6,402 bases of DNA from Candidatus Latescibacterota bacterium (GTDB lineage Bacteria; Latescibacterota; UBA2968; GCA-2709665). Below the pieces are notes generated by a model. It made no database searches. It was not told where the DNA came from and was given only the letters and a program-made list of their open reading frames with translations. The translations under genes and the position numbers were made by a program. The DNA is taken from assembly GCA_030746455.1 (NCBI GenBank), contig JASLMQ010000146.1, positions 1 through 6,402 on the forward strand, written 5' to 3'. How positions within the stretch are numbered: the stretch's first letter is position 1; each line of letters begins with the position of its first letter. Positions 5,357-6,402 of this stretch are shown in pieces.

Positions 5357-5410
5357 GGTGGTCCTCGCGGTAACCGGTGGCGGTCTTATCTGTCGGACCG
5401 TGAGCCTCAA

Positions 5411-5416
5411 GGGAGG
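5411..5416 (+). promoter_or_regulatory. Ribosome binding site of the C45-family gene
   Basis: GGGAGG lies 8 bases before GTG 5425. An in-frame TGA at 5401-5403 leaves this GTG as the only plausible start. CTCAAGG (5406-5412), overlapping the site, is complementary to CCTTGAG (5314-5320) just before the terminator, so the site could also be masked by pairing. Confidence 0.7.
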
Positions 5417-5424
5417 ATTCAGGT

Positions 5425-6402
5425 GTGAAGCAGGCCAGGCGGTTTCCTGTTGTCGAAATGCAGGGCAGCCCCTTCGAGATGGGCCGACAATACGGCATCC
5501 GGTGCCGTGACCGGATCCACGGCCTCGCGGGCATCTTCGACGGCGTGTTCCTCCGTCACGAGAAGTACCGAGATGGAGCGCACCACGCGATGGCGGAAGC
5601 GGTCCCCGTGGTACGCGAGGCGGCCCCGGAGTTGCTCGAGGAGGTCGAGGGCATCGCGGCCGGTGCCGAGATCGGTTTCGACGACGCCTTTCGCCTCAGC
5701 TGCTCGGCCGAAATGGGCCAGTGGCAGGGGTGCCAGGAAAGCCGGTCTGCCGTATCCATCACCGACGAGTGCACCAGCTTCGCCGCTCGCACACCCGGCG
5801 GCACGCTGGTGGCCTGGAACATGGACTGGTACCAGGTGTTGCTTCCCTACATCGTGCTCCTCAGCGGCAAGCCGGATGACGGGCCCGCCTTTCTGGCCTT
5901 CGCCCTTGCTGGCAGCGTCGGCCGGCCCGGGATGTCCGAACAGATCGCGATTTCGGCCAACCAGCTGCCCTACCGGCCCACCGAAGCGCCGACGGAGTCC
6001 GGACCCGAGTGGGCGGGACCGGGCGTGCCCTACTGCTTCCTCTCCCGCATGCTCCTTCAGCAGGCCACGACGCGCGATGCCGTGGCCCTGTTCGGCAGCA
6101 CGCGCCGAATGGTCTGCCTCAACTACACCCTGGGCGACACGACCGGCGACATCTGTTGTGTGGAGACCACGCCGGCCGCATTCTCCGAGCTGCCCGTGGA
6201 AGACAGCTTCGTGACCCACGCGAATTCCTATTACAGCCCGGAGTTCCATGGCATGCAGGTGGCGGAGCGGGAGGAGAAGGATCCCCGTGCCGCTACGGCC
6301 CGCAGGATGTTGCTCGAGCGCGCCGACCGGCTCTGTCTCGATGCCATCTTCGCCGCACAGACCTGTCACTTTCCCGGACAGGACACGGGCGTCTGCCACC
6401 AC
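5425..6402 (+). CDS. C45-family autoproteolytic acyltransferase/hydrolase (acyl-CoA:6-APA acyltransferase-like), cut by the right edge
   Basis: 326 residues are visible without a stop. The family (peptidase C45, Ntn-hydrolase fold) includes fungal isopenicillin-N acyltransferase and many bacterial amidases of unknown substrate. The precursor cleaves itself so that an internal Cys becomes the N-terminal nucleophile. Family marks are GSPFEMGRQYG (14-24), a helical region of about 60-100, then DECTSF (114-119), where Cys116 is the expected nucleophile and cleavage would fall between Glu115 and Cys116 (Gly-Cys in the fungal enzyme). WNMDW (131-135), LNYTLGD (232-238) and HANSYYSPEF (265-274) follow; the last corresponds to the usual H-x-N-H-F but lacks the second His. 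There is no signal peptide, so it is probably cytoplasmic. The GTG start has GGGAGG 8 bases upstream. It stands under a TPP riboswitch, which is unusual and points to thiamin or thiamin-precursor metabolism. Family is confident; function is inferred. Confidence 0.88.
   Translation, partial: MKQARRFPVVEMQGSPFEMGRQYGIRCRDRIHGLAGIFDGVFLRHEKYRDGAHHAMAEAVPVVREAAPELLEEVEGIAAGAEIGFDDAFRLSCSAEMGQWQGCQESRSAVSITDECTSFAARTPGGTLVAWNMDWYQVLLPYIVLLSGKPDDGPAFLAFALAGSVGRPGMSEQIAISANQLPYRPTEAPTESGPEWAGPGVPYCFLSRMLLQQATTRDAVALFGSTRRMVCLNYTLGDTTGDICCVETTPAAFSELPVEDSFVTHANSYYSPEFHGMQVAEREEKDPRAATARRMLLERADRLCLDAIFAAQTCHFPGQDTGVCHH

Noticed and set aside
5419..6402. A 327-codon open frame on the minus strand at the right edge
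   Set aside because: It lies opposite the C45-family gene, whose motifs, start and ribosome binding site are convincing; the antisense frame is low-information.
1..6402. CRISPR arrays, tRNA or rRNA genes, insertion sequences
   Set aside because: No regularly spaced repeats, no tRNA-like cloverleaf or CCA end, and no transposase or terminal inverted repeats were seen on either strand.

Overview
The window is a GC-rich (about 60% or slightly more by eye), tightly coded bacterial segment. It holds six protein genes, two of them cut by the window edges, and one clear riboswitch. The gene mix is typical of environmental, polysaccharide-degrading lineages in which such families are abundant, for example Planctomycetes, Lentisphaerae, Latescibacteria, Poribacteria or Hydrogenedentes: a formylglycine-type sulfatase, a DUF6807 ('PmoA-like') protein, a Gfo/Idh/MocA oxidoreductase and a C45-family Ntn hydrolase. 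No single marker fixes the phylum, so that placement is an inference.

Layout. Left half, minus strand, read right to left: DUF6807 protein (3403-2240); a 441-base noncoding stretch with hairpins and a 9-base periodic motif (1799-2239); Gfo/Idh/MocA dehydrogenase (1798-794); a stand-alone CinA C-terminal-domain protein (NMN amidohydrolase type, 797-264) whose GTG start overlaps the dehydrogenase stop by 4 bases; a promoter-like sequence over the end of that gene; and the first 36 codons of infA (translation initiation factor IF-1), running off the left edge. Right half, plus strand: sulfatase (3674-5137), transcribed divergently from the DUF6807 gene; a sigma70-like promoter; a TPP (thiamin pyrophosphate) riboswitch with a recognisable terminator/antiterminator platform; and a C45-family acyltransferase/amidase gene (from 5425) running off the right edge.

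How the genes may work together. Sulfatase, DUF6807 protein and Gfo/Idh/MocA oxidoreductase surround one divergent promoter region and look like a small catabolic set for a sulfated sugar or glycoside; the substrate cannot be read from sequence. The CinA-like gene is translationally coupled to an NAD(P)-type dehydrogenase, so it may serve nicotinamide-nucleotide recycling, or the pairing may be accidental. The most notable point is the TPP riboswitch directly ahead of an Ntn-hydrolase gene that is not a classical thiamin gene. This suggests a role in thiamin or thiamin-precursor salvage, probably with further genes beyond the right edge.
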